The position numbers and the translations under genes were made by a program. A DNA stretch of 37,937 bases from Roseburia sp. Lineage in GTDB: Bacteria > Bacillota > Clostridia > Lachnospirales > Lachnospiraceae. The notes beneath the pieces are model-generated. The model did not search any database. It saw only the letters and a program-made list of their open reading frames with translations, and was not told where the DNA came from. Numbering within the stretch: the stretch's first letter is position 1; the number at the start of each line of letters is the position of its first letter. Shown one piece after another: positions 8,187 to 16,019 of this stretch. The stretch spans positions 1-37,937 of the forward strand of contig JAMPFA010000018.1 of NCBI GenBank assembly GCA_023664725.1. The letters are read 5' to 3'.

Positions 8187-9275
8187 ATGGAACACCACAA
8201 TCCAATCACAAAAGAGGCCGTTACTGACCATAAATTTATTACCATCGGTGAGATCATGCTTAGGCTTACACCGCCAAGCTACGAGAAGATCCGTATGGCG
8301 TCCACATTTGAGGCAAGCTACGGAGGAAGTGAGGCAAATATAGCCCTTGCTCTTGCCAACCTGGGGATAGACAGCACTTTTTTCAGCGTGGTGCCAAACA
8401 ACAGCCTGGGGAAAAGCGCCGTCCGTATGCTAAGGAGCAATGACGTACACTGCACGCCCATGATTTTAAGCTCCAGGGAGGAGACACCCACCCACCGTCT
8501 GGGGAGCTATTATCTGGAAACTGGATACGGCATCCGCCCCAGCAAGGTGATTTATGACAGGAAAAACAGCGCCTTTGCGGAGTACGATTACAGCAGGCTG
8601 GATTTGAATGGGCTTTTGGAGGGATTTACCTGGCTGCATTTGAGCGGCATCACTCCTGCGCTGTCCAAAAACTGCCGGAAATTGGTTATGGACTGCTTGA
8701 AGACGGCGAAGGAAAAGGGGATTACCGTGAGCTTTGACGGCAATTTCCGGAGCCTTCTGTGGAGCTGGGAGGAGGCAAGGGATTTCTGTACGGAGTGCCT
8801 TCCCTATGTGGACGTGCTCCTTGGGATTGAGCCCTACCATATCTGGAGGGATGAAAACGACCACAGCAAGGGGGATGTGAAGGACAATATTCCATTACAG
8901 CCCAGCTACGAGCAGCAGGATGAGGTATTCCAGGCCTTTGTGGAGCGTTACCCCAACCTGAAATGCATTGCAAGGCATGTGCGCTACGCCCACAGCGGAA
9001 GTGAGAACAGCTTGAAGGCGTATCTCTGGTACGAAAATCATACCTTTGAGAGCAAGTTGTTTACCTTCAATATTTTGGACAGGGTAGGGGGCGGGGACGC
9101 TTTTGCCAGCGGCCTGATTTATGCCATGATGCATGAATATAAACCTATGGACATGGTAAATTTTGCGGTTGCCAGCAGCGCAATCAAGCATACCATCCGG
9201 GGAGATGCCAATATTACGGATGACGTGAGCAGCATCCGCAATCTGATGAATATGAATTATGATATTAAGCGGTAA
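8187..9275 (+). CDS. PfkB-family carbohydrate kinase, 2-keto-3-deoxygluconate kinase-like
   Basis: Ribokinase/PfkB sugar kinase of 362 aa. Seen: the N-terminal substrate region FITIGEIMLRLTPP, the signature-1 region ASYGGSEANIALALANLG, and the catalytic DRVGGGDAFASG near residue 300, where the Asp acts as base and the Gly-rich stretch forms the anion hole. GGGD in place of GAGD is common in 2-keto-3-deoxygluconate (KDG) kinases, and the GEIMLRL start and overall length also fit KdgK. KdgK phosphorylates KDG in pectin, glucuronate or Entner-Doudoroff breakdown, but no KDG aldolase lies beside it, so substrate is not certain. Start ATG 8187 follows AGGGAGGAATCTT. The next gene begins 5 bp later, so they may share a transcript. 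Confidence 0.85.
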   Translation: MEHHNPITKEAVTDHKFITIGEIMLRLTPPSYEKIRMASTFEASYGGSEANIALALANLGIDSTFFSVVPNNSLGKSAVRMLRSNDVHCTPMILSSREETPTHRLGSYYLETGYGIRPSKVIYDRKNSAFAEYDYSRLDLNGLLEGFTWLHLSGITPALSKNCRKLVMDCLKTAKEKGITVSFDGNFRSLLWSWEEARDFCTECLPYVDVLLGIEPYHIWRDENDHSKGDVKDNIPLQPSYEQQDEVFQAFVERYPNLKCIARHVRYAHSGSENSLKAYLWYENHTFESKLFTFNILDRVGGGDAFASGLIYAMMHEYKPMDMVNFAVASSAIKHTIRGDANITDDVSSIRNLMNMNYDIKR

Positions 9276-9280
9276 ATGAC

Positions 9281-11524
9281 ATGAATAACTGTATGAAAAA
9301 ACGATTTCCCAGATTGAAATGGGTATTGCTGGCGGAGTTTTTTTGTATATTGATGCTTGTGGCAGCTTGCTTTGCGTTCTGCGAAAATTACAGCGTACCC
9401 TTTGGGGAATCTATGGAAAATACGGTTTTGCTGCACAGCGGGGCTTACGATGTCAAAATATATTACAATGTCCTTGGCAGCCCGGAGCAGGCTGGTGATG
9501 AGGAAGGGCTGGGAAAGGTTTCCTTTCTGACGGAAAATTCTGTTATTTTAAAAGCCAATGATGTTCATCTTTCGGGGTATGACAGGGAGGCAGAATCACG
9601 TATCTGGATTCGCTGGGGGACGGAGGTTACTCCGGTGGGTATCATTATATCTGAAAATGAACCCGGGCAGCTGGCGGTTGAAAAGATAGAAATCACGGGG
9701 AAACCCGTGTATAGAATTGCAGTCTGTCTGTTGACGGTATGTTTATTTATCCTGCTGGATGCAATCTATCTCTTTGTTGGGGCAGAGGAAATATGCACAA
9801 GGGAAAAACGTCGGTTTATTCTCCTTGGAATTTTTTGCATTACCTTTTTTTCCAGCATGAGTTTTTTTGCAGGCTCCCTGCTGGTGGGGCATGATTTGGA
9901 GTTTCATCTGTCCCGGATCCTCTCTTTAGCGGATGCCCTGCGGGAGCGTCAGATTCCAAACAGAATGGAATTTGGTATGCTAAACGGCGAAGGCTATGCC
10001 AATCCGCTGTATTATGGGGAACTGTTTCTTGTGATTCCGGCGTGTCTGTATAACTGTTATATTCCCCTCCAAACCTGTTATCAAATCTATGTTGTACTGG
10101 TTAATCTGGCAACTGCATGTGTTAGTTTCTGGTGTTTTGAGAAAATGACACAGGACTGGAAATTGGGGATTTTTGGCGCCGCTGTTTACACACTGTCTTC
10201 CTACCGTGTTTTGGGGCTTCTTTTGCGGAGCAGTGTGGGGGAATATACGGCTATGATTTTTTTGCCGCTTTTGTCTTATGGATTCTGGAAGATTTATAAC
10301 AGCCAAAGGGGGGACAGGCTATTGCTATCCTATATGCTTCCGTTTATCATTGCCGGGACAGGGATTGTCAATTCCCATACGTTAAGCGTTGAAATGCTGT
10401 TGATATTTATTATTCCGTTTGTTCTGCTACATAAAAAAACATACCGCAAAAATATTTTGCTGTGTTTGATAAAGAGCGCCGTTTTAACGGTTTTATTAAA
10501 TCTGTGGTTTCTTGTGCCGTTTTTCCAGTCTATGGGGATGGATGTCAAAGTCACAGCCAGTCAGCAGATTGGAAAAATCGAGGATACCGGAAATTTTCTG
10601 CCTCAGCTTTTTGCCGTGTTTCATATAGGAACCTGGCATGCAGAGTCCGGGATTGACGGAAACGGCGGAATGACGGTATCTTTGGGATTTGTATTCGTGA
10701 TAGGTATTTTGCTGTTTTTTGTGGTATGGATAAAAAAGGAATCCTGGCAGCTGCAGCAGGCGGAGGAGTTATATAGTGCGAAACTTGCTTTTGCAGCAGG
10801 GTGCATTGGGGTGTTTTTTTCTTCCCGGCTGTTTTGGTGGGACAATTTGGAGTATATCAGCAATAGGCTTGCCCGTTTCCTGGGGAAAATACAATTTTCC
10901 TGGCGTTATCTGGGAATTGCTTCCCTGGCCTTTTGTATTATGCTTTTGTTCGTCATGCAAATCATACAGAAACATACGGAAGTCTGGAACTATAAGATTC
11001 TCATGCTGACTCTTCTGCTGACGCTTGTTTTTACAGAAGGTTATTTTATGGTGGACAGTACCGCTGTGTGGGAGGATGGAGAGAAGTATTATTCCGCTTC
11101 TGACGTAGGCGCTTTTAAAATTGGAAACGGAGAATATTTATTGGTCAATACAGAACGGTCTGGACTTTATAATCGTGAATGCATTTGCGGAACAGGCGTT
11201 TCGGACAGCGGCTGCCGCTATGAATCTAAGGGAAATTACTATCTGACCTGTGTCAATGAAAGCGATACCGGTTCCTATATTGATGTGCCGGTTCAAAAGT
11301 ATGATAATTATCATGCCTATACAGAGGAGGGGGAAGAGCTTCCTCTTGATACCGGGGAAAACAACCGTATCCGTATTGGGCTGCCGGCGTATTTTGACGG
11401 CATGATCCGGCTCAGGTACCAGCCGCCGGTGTTATGGCGGATATGTGAAATTTTGTCATTCGTTACGCTGATTGGTCTGACTATGGCAGCTTGGAAGAAA
11501 AAGAAATCAGTCACAAATTTGTAA
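9281..11524 (+). CDS. large polytopic membrane protein, probable GT-C-type glycosyltransferase
   Basis: A 747-aa membrane protein. One transmembrane helix at the N-terminus is followed by an extracytoplasmic beta-rich part (about 35-145), then about ten further helices (150-590) and a C-terminal soluble part (600-720) with a last helix. The first loop of the helical core contains VGHDLEFHLSRILSLADALRE, an acidic-His motif like the catalytic loop of GT-C / PTPS-related membrane proteins, followed by IPNRMEFGMLNGEGYANP. This suggests transfer of sugars from a polyprenyl phosphate donor outside the membrane. The ATG at 9281 has only a weak ribosome binding site, which fits translational coupling to the upstream kinase; an ATG at 9293 is an alternative start. 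Donor and acceptor are unknown. Confidence 0.75.
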   Translation: MNNCMKKRFPRLKWVLLAEFFCILMLVAACFAFCENYSVPFGESMENTVLLHSGAYDVKIYYNVLGSPEQAGDEEGLGKVSFLTENSVILKANDVHLSGYDREAESRIWIRWGTEVTPVGIIISENEPGQLAVEKIEITGKPVYRIAVCLLTVCLFILLDAIYLFVGAEEICTREKRRFILLGIFCITFFSSMSFFAGSLLVGHDLEFHLSRILSLADALRERQIPNRMEFGMLNGEGYANPLYYGELFLVIPACLYNCYIPLQTCYQIYVVLVNLATACVSFWCFEKMTQDWKLGIFGAAVYTLSSYRVLGLLLRSSVGEYTAMIFLPLLSYGFWKIYNSQRGDRLLLSYMLPFIIAGTGIVNSHTLSVEMLLIFIIPFVLLHKKTYRKNILLCLIKSAVLTVLLNLWFLVPFFQSMGMDVKVTASQQIGKIEDTGNFLPQLFAVFHIGTWHAESGIDGNGGMTVSLGFVFVIGILLFFVVWIKKESWQLQQAEELYSAKLAFAAGCIGVFFSSRLFWWDNLEYISNRLARFLGKIQFSWRYLGIASLAFCIMLLFVMQIIQKHTEVWNYKILMLTLLLTLVFTEGYFMVDSTAVWEDGEKYYSASDVGAFKIGNGEYLLVNTERSGLYNRECICGTGVSDSGCRYESKGNYYLTCVNESDTGSYIDVPVQKYDNYHAYTEEGEELPLDTGENNRIRIGLPAYFDGMIRLRYQPPVLWRICEILSFVTLIGLTMAAWKKKKSVTNL

Positions 11525-11546
11525 TGTTTATATAATCTGAAATATG

Positions 11547-11589
11547 AACCCTTGTAACTTTCTGCGATGCAGGTGTTACAGGGGTTTTT
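11547..11589 (+). terminator. rho-independent terminator
   Basis: AACCCTTGTAAC (11548-11559) pairs with GTTACAGGGGTT (11575-11586 region) and is followed by a T run, closing the kinase and GT-C unit. Confidence 0.7.
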
Positions 11590-11655
11590 GTATGCACACG
11601 CCTGTAAACCAGGTACTCTGACGGTGGCCTGTGCGCCATAAAAGTACACTGATAG

Positions 11656-11684
11656 TTGACAAAAAGAGGTAAAATTTCTATAAT
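11656..11684 (+). promoter_or_regulatory. perfect-consensus sigma-A promoter
   Basis: TTGACA at 11656-11661, exactly 17 bp, and TATAAT at 11679-11684. It lies 36 bp before the GT2 gene and predicts strong, largely constitutive transcription. Confidence 0.85.
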
Positions 11685-11720
11685 GAACAGAGATGAATTG
11701 TCACAGGAGGAGACAGACCA

Positions 11721-12713
11721 ATGAAAAAAATCTCTGTAATCATGCCGGCCTACAATGTGGAACCCTATATCGGCAGGTGCTTAAAATCTCTGGAGGCTCA
11801 GGGCTTGAAGGATTTTGAGGTCATTATAGTCAACGATGGGAGTACTGACGGGACAGAAAAAATTATTTTGAACTATATGTCAGATTCCAGTCTGGATATT
11901 AAGTATATTTATCAGAAAAATGCTGGCCAGGGATATGCGAGAAATGAGGGGCTGGGACAGGCAGAAGGGGAGTATATTGCTTTTATTGACAGTGATGATT
12001 ATGTGGATTCCGATTATCTGCAGGAATTACTGGCCTGCGCTGAAAAAAACGAAGCCGATATGGTGTCCTGCGGATACCGGGTGATAGATGAGCAGGGCAG
12101 AGTGGCAAGCGAGTGTGACGTATCTCCTTTTGCCAGGGAAAGCGGCTATGGGCGGCCGGGAATTTTTGTGGTCTGGAGCAGATTTTTCCGCCGGGAGTTT
12201 TTGGCGGAGAATCAGATTTTTTTCCCGGAAGGCAAGATATACGAAGATGTACCCTTTACCATTGATGCGAAATACAGGGCAAAGAATGTCAGGAGCATTT
12301 CCTATATCGGTTACAATTACTGTAAGCATACAAACAGTACCATGACAAAAGCCCGGGTAAAAAGTGACAGATTTCCTATGGCTGAGTTTGATGCGGTTCT
12401 GAAAAAGTTTAAAACGGAGGGAATGAAATGCCCACAGGATTTGGAGCTTGAAGTGTTATGCTTTTTTGCAGGATTTTTATTTTTGTACTGCGGAAAGGCG
12501 GAGAAAAAAGATGTGCATATTCTCTGCGAATTTGCACAAAAAGAGCTAAAGTATTATTTCCCAGGATATTGGAAAAATCCCGGTGTGGGCATTTGTAAGA
12601 CGAAAGAGCTTCCGTTTATCAACCGGTTATGTATTAAGGTTTTTGTTGTGACAAGCAGACTTCCGGTATTTAAGCATATTGTGTATCTTGTCACCCGTGT
12701 GACGAATGGTTAA
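11721..12713 (+). CDS. family 2 glycosyltransferase
   Basis: Inverting GT-A glycosyltransferase of 330 aa, cytosolic face. The nucleotide-binding start is KISVIMPAYNVEPYIGRCLKS, followed by VIIVNDGSTDGT and NAGQGYARNEGL, and the metal-binding DxD-type motif is FIDSDDYVD (residues 88-96). The acceptor side has YEDVPFTIDAKY. A C-terminal hydrophobic helix (VFVVTSRLPVFKHIVYLV) may dock it to the membrane. It resembles transferases of capsule or cell-wall polysaccharide assembly such as EpsJ-like enzymes. Start ATG 11721 follows CAGGAGGAGA. The last four bases overlap the end of a convergent XRE regulator gene. Confidence 0.92.
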   Translation: MKKISVIMPAYNVEPYIGRCLKSLEAQGLKDFEVIIVNDGSTDGTEKIILNYMSDSSLDIKYIYQKNAGQGYARNEGLGQAEGEYIAFIDSDDYVDSDYLQELLACAEKNEADMVSCGYRVIDEQGRVASECDVSPFARESGYGRPGIFVVWSRFFRREFLAENQIFFPEGKIYEDVPFTIDAKYRAKNVRSISYIGYNYCKHTNSTMTKARVKSDRFPMAEFDAVLKKFKTEGMKCPQDLELEVLCFFAGFLFLYCGKAEKKDVHILCEFAQKELKYYFPGYWKNPGVGICKTKELPFINRLCIKVFVVTSRLPVFKHIVYLVTRVTNG

Positions 12714-13021
12714 GATTTGTTGGCGGCAAAATGGTGGGAAGGATGTTTCATGGCCTGTACCAGCTGATAAAGGGCTTCTTTTTCCTCAAAACTCAGGCCA
12801 GAAAGGTCCAGCTCCGTTTTCTTTTCCACCCCCAGGAGAAAATCTGTGGTCACATGAAAGACATTCGCAAAGCCGATTAAAACATCATATGAGGGAAGGC
12901 GTACTCCCGTTTCGTATGCGCTGATAACGGATTTTGTGATGTTCAAGCGGCTGGCCAGTTCTGCCTGTGTGAGGGAATTTGAAATTCTTAAAGTCTTTAA
13001 TCTGTATCCAAAGTCAACCAT
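12710..13021 (-). CDS. XRE-family transcriptional regulator
   Basis: A 103-aa DNA-binding protein. The helix-turn-helix is at residues 8-62 (LKTLRISNSLTQAELASRLNITKSVISAYETG, broken here only by helix turns), the classic Cro/C1 HTH_3 fold, followed by a short Glu-rich tail. It starts at ATG 13021 after AAGGAGG and is transcribed away from the membrane-glycan gene at 13112, sharing a 90-bp intergenic region that probably holds both promoters. This placement suggests it controls itself and one or both flanking glycosyltransferase genes. That is inference. Confidence 0.92.
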   Translation of the reverse strand: MVDFGYRLKTLRISNSLTQAELASRLNITKSVISAYETGVRLPSYDVLIGFANVFHVTTDFLLGVEKKTELDLSGLSFEEKEALYQLVQAMKHPSHHFAANKS

Positions 13022-13111
13022 AAGTAACCTCCTTTTTTTAATATTACTATAATAGAATAAGACATTAGGTGGAAAAAATATCCTTTTAGTGGATTGCGGC
13101 GAGGTGTGAGA

Positions 13112-14632
13112 ATGACAAAAATAAATACGATTGTTACAAAATGGATTTCATGTTTTGTGTTTGGATTATTTGGAGGAATAATCTTTTTACTGTTTTTGTT
13201 TTCTATTTTTGAGACAAGCAAGATTAATATATCTGAAATCATTAGCTATCACTGGGATTTCCCGCCTTTGCATCTCCTTTTTCTGGCGGGAGTGTGTCTG
13301 GCTTTTCCCTTTATAAACAAGTGTAATGTGAAAAAAATACCCCTGCCTGTTTTATATGCTTTTTTCCTGGCCTGTATGGTTTTGTGGGTAGCGGTTACCC
13401 GCCTGTATCCAAAGGCAGACCAGTTAATTATCATGGACAGAGTGGAAAATATGGCACAGAAAAATTATCAGGATTTTTTACCCGGAGGATATCTGTACAA
13501 TCAGCCTCATCAGATTTTTTTGGCCTATTTCAGCACCGTGCTATGTTCCATATTTGGAAGGTCTTATGTGTTTGTTTTCCAGGGGCTGAACTGTCTGGCC
13601 ATGCTGGGCATTTACCGGTATTTGTTAAAGCTTTATAAAAAGTTTGATGGGAAAGGTTCCGCCGGAATGTTTCTGGTGGTTATTTTTTTGTTCCTGCCCT
13701 TGACTTTTTATGTCACATTTGTCTATGGCACGGTAATGGGATTGTTTTTTGCCCTGGCGGCAGTGGAAATATTGATAAGATATCTGGAGGATAAAAATTT
13801 ATGGCATATTCTGTCCTGTACGATCTGTATTTTGCTGGCACGTCTGTTTAAAGCCAACTATCTGATATTTTTGCTGGGAATAGCGGCTGTGCTGGTATAT
13901 GACTTTTTAAAAAGCCGGGAAAAATCCCATATTATTTTTATCTGCGTATTATTTTGTTCTCTGCTTTTGTGCAGTTATTCCCTGACCATGTTTACGGAAA
14001 AATTAACCGGAATCCACTCCGAGGGAGGGATGCCGGGGGAGCTGTTTGTGATGATGGGTCTGCAGAATTCCGAACTGGGTCCGGGATGGTGGAATGGCCT
14101 TCATGAAATGATTTTTATTCGGCATAACTTTGATGTGGAAGTTTCCAGAGAAATCGCCTGGGAAAAAATTGGGGAGGAAGTAGAGAAGATGCGGGAGAAT
14201 CCGATACAGGCGGGGCTTTTTTTCCTGAAGAAAACTGTGTCCCAGTGGAGTGAGCCAACCTATGAGAGTTTGTGGATACAGCAGGACAGAATACGGGGGG
14301 GGGGTATGAAAATGCCGGACTTGGTTCAGCGGCTTATCTGCAACGGCGGCCGGTTGTCGGAAGCGTATACTTTTTACTGTAATCTTTTTCAGAGTTTTTT
14401 ATATTTTGGAACGCTCCTTTTTGTGGTCTTTCACTGGAAAACAATTTCCTCTGATAAACTTCTGATACCTGCAATTTTTATTGGCGGCTTTCTGTTTCAT
14501 ATTTTCTGGGAGGCGAAGGGGCAGTATACCCTGCCCTACTGTGTGATATTACTCCCCTGTGTGGTGCGGGGGTATGAGGAGTTTGCAGGGTTTTTGGCGG
14601 GAAAATTTGGCCTTGACAATAGAAGAAGGTAG
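13112..14632 (+). CDS. polytopic membrane protein, probable GT39/GT-C-like glycosyltransferase
   Basis: A 506-aa membrane protein with about 11 hydrophobic segments and Lys/Arg-rich short loops. A first-loop acidic segment after the third helix (TRLYPKADQLIIMDRVENMAQ) followed by NYQDFLPGGYLYNQPHQI resembles mannosyl/arabinosyl-type GT-C proteins, where an Asp in the first large loop is catalytic. A C-terminal part (WEAKGQYTLPYCVILLPC) matches the usual ending of such proteins, where residues near the last helices read E-R/K-Y. I chose ATG 13112 after GAGGTGTGAG; a TTG 18 bp upstream is possible. It is divergent from the XRE gene. A run of nine G at 14296-14304 is inside the coding sequence and could slip. 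Confidence 0.75.
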   Translation: MTKINTIVTKWISCFVFGLFGGIIFLLFLFSIFETSKINISEIISYHWDFPPLHLLFLAGVCLAFPFINKCNVKKIPLPVLYAFFLACMVLWVAVTRLYPKADQLIIMDRVENMAQKNYQDFLPGGYLYNQPHQIFLAYFSTVLCSIFGRSYVFVFQGLNCLAMLGIYRYLLKLYKKFDGKGSAGMFLVVIFLFLPLTFYVTFVYGTVMGLFFALAAVEILIRYLEDKNLWHILSCTICILLARLFKANYLIFLLGIAAVLVYDFLKSREKSHIIFICVLFCSLLLCSYSLTMFTEKLTGIHSEGGMPGELFVMMGLQNSELGPGWWNGLHEMIFIRHNFDVEVSREIAWEKIGEEVEKMRENPIQAGLFFLKKTVSQWSEPTYESLWIQQDRIRGGGMKMPDLVQRLICNGGRLSEAYTFYCNLFQSFLYFGTLLFVVFHWKTISSDKLLIPAIFIGGFLFHIFWEAKGQYTLPYCVILLPCVVRGYEEFAGFLAGKFGLDNRRR

Positions 14633-14723
14633 GTATACTATTTTCCCAGAAACCAACGGGCGCAGCGGATATGGCAGAATCGGCGGTTACAGCGCTGCGA
14701 TGGAAAACGGGAAGGGAGAATAG
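14574..14723 (+). other. possible 49-aa ORF overlapping the membrane gene end
   Basis: An out-of-frame ORF from ATG 14574 (after GCGGGGG) to TAG 14723, finishing just before the ThiF-like gene. The product is rich in Gly, Arg and Tyr and ends IGGYSAAMENGKGE. No family recognised, and there is no beta-grasp-like length or terminal GlyGly. Probably chance, listed because it fills the gap ahead of the E1-like gene. Confidence 0.15.
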
Positions 14724-14729
14724 AATCAT

Positions 14730-15497
14730 ATGGCTTTAACAAAAAACCAGCGGGAGCGTTATGCCAGGCATATTGCCCTAAAGGAGCTGGGGGAAGAGGG
14801 ACAGGAAAAGCTGTTAAGGGGCAGGGTTTTGCTTATCGGGGCAGGGGGGCTGGCGAGCTCGGCGGCCATGTACTTGGCGGCGGCAGGGGTGGGAACCATC
14901 GGAATTGCGGATGGGGACAGGGTGGATTTGTCCAACCTCCAGCGACAGATTATCCATGGCGTGGAGGATCTAGGCCGGGGGAAGGCAGAGTCGGCAAAGG
15001 AGACCATACAGGGGATCAACCCGGAGGTAAAGGTGAATACATACCCTATCCTTGTAACCAGGGAAAATGTGATGGAGCTTGTCGGGGAGTACGATTTTGT
15101 CATAGACGCCACGGACAATTTTCCCACGAAATTTTTGATAAACGACGCCTGCGTCCTGGCGGGCAAGCCCTTTTCCCACGGGGGGATTTTCCGCTTTCAG
15201 GGGCAGCTTATGACCTGTGTGCCGGGAAGTCCCTGCTGCCGCTGCATGTTCCAGGGCCCGCCCCCGGAGGGGAGCGTGGCGACCTGCAGGGAGGCGGGGA
15301 TTATCGGGGCCATGTGCGGCGTGATCGGCAGCCTTCAGGCCATGGAGGCGGTGAAGTATTTCACCGGGGCGGGGGAGCTTTTGACGGGACGGCTGTTGTG
15401 TTACGATGCCCTTACAATGGAGTTTCGCACAGTGAAATTCCACAGGGATCATACATGCCCGGTCTGTGGAGAAAATCCTGTCATTAAAAAATTATGA
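14730..15497 (+). CDS. ThiF/MoeB/HesA-family E1-like adenylyltransferase
   Basis: E1-like enzyme of 255 aa that activates the C-terminal Gly-Gly of a ubiquitin-like sulfur carrier by adenylation. Seen: the nucleotide-binding loop LLIGAGGLASSAAMYLAAAGVG (residues 34-55), ADGDRVDLSNLQRQ with the ATP-contacting Asp and Arg, and DATDNFPTKFLINDAC. A structural zinc site is formed by CCRC near 167-170 and CPVC near 245. The crossover-loop cysteine is in ATCREAGIIG. The ATG at 14730 follows GGGAGAATAG. It overlaps the JAMM peptidase gene by 4 bp, a coupled pair known from sulfur-transfer operons. The gene is richer in G+C than its neighbours, with long G/C runs. No ThiS/MoaD gene is visible beside it. 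Confidence 0.9.
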   Translation: MALTKNQRERYARHIALKELGEEGQEKLLRGRVLLIGAGGLASSAAMYLAAAGVGTIGIADGDRVDLSNLQRQIIHGVEDLGRGKAESAKETIQGINPEVKVNTYPILVTRENVMELVGEYDFVIDATDNFPTKFLINDACVLAGKPFSHGGIFRFQGQLMTCVPGSPCCRCMFQGPPPEGSVATCREAGIIGAMCGVIGSLQAMEAVKYFTGAGELLTGRLLCYDALTMEFRTVKFHRDHTCPVCGENPVIKKL

Positions 15498-15928
15498 TAA
15501 GGATCAGAGAAAAAGAGTATCAGGAAATGATAAAGTACTGCAAAGGGGAGCTTCCGCTGGAAGCCTGCGGTCTTCTTGCAGGCGGGAGAAAAGACGGAAA
15601 TTATGATATCGAAAAGATATATTGCCTTTCCAATGCAGACGGGAGCGGGAATCATTTTTCCATGATACCAGAGGAACAGTTTTGTGCAATAAGAGATATG
15701 CGTGAAAAGGGATATGAGCTTTTGGGAAATTTTCATTCCCATCCCAGGACTGAACCGTTGCCTTCAAAAGAAGATATTCGTCTGGCTTATGACCCACAAC
15801 TGATTTATCTGATTCTTTCTCTGAAAGAGGAAAGGAAACCGGAATTAGAGGCATACAGCATTGACAGGGAAGGAAACGTTATTTTTGAACAAATTATACG
15901 GGGGCCCTGTTCTGTAAGCAGGGAGTGA
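15494..15928 (+). CDS. JAMM/MPN+ (M67) metallopeptidase
   Basis: Zinc isopeptidase-like enzyme of 144 aa. The complete JAMM motif is present: E23 in PLEACGLLAGG, then H81-x-H83-x7-S91-x2-D94 in NFHSHPRTEPLPSKED. In bacteria such stand-alone JAMM proteins (Mec+ type) trim the tail of a ThiS/MoaD-like sulfur carrier to expose or restore Gly-Gly, in cysteine synthesis for example. The start ATG 15494 lies within the end of the ThiF-like gene (ATGA overlap), so the two are co-translated. A shared terminator follows. Carrier protein not found in this window. Confidence 0.92.
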   Translation: MIRIREKEYQEMIKYCKGELPLEACGLLAGGRKDGNYDIEKIYCLSNADGSGNHFSMIPEEQFCAIRDMREKGYELLGNFHSHPRTEPLPSKEDIRLAYDPQLIYLILSLKEERKPELEAYSIDREGNVIFEQIIRGPCSVSRE

Positions 15929-15949
15929 TCTGGTTTTGCGCAGTAAAAG

Positions 15950-15993
15950 CGGGAGAGTATCTAATCTTTTAAAGATACTCTCCCGTATATTTT
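15950..15993. terminator. bidirectional terminator
   Basis: CGGGAGAGTATCT (15950-15962) and AGATACTCTCCCG (15973-15985) form a perfect 13-bp stem. T-rich DNA follows on both strands, so it serves the JAMM gene and the convergent chemotaxis receptor gene. Confidence 0.88.
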
Positions 15994-16019
15994 GTTCCAA
16001 ATGTTTTTGACGCAGTTCT

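Noticed and set aside
9281-11524. YfhO-type membrane protein
   Set aside because: The length and loop motif fit the PTPS-related/GT-C type better; the YfhO signature in the first loop is not seen. The alternative cannot be excluded fully.
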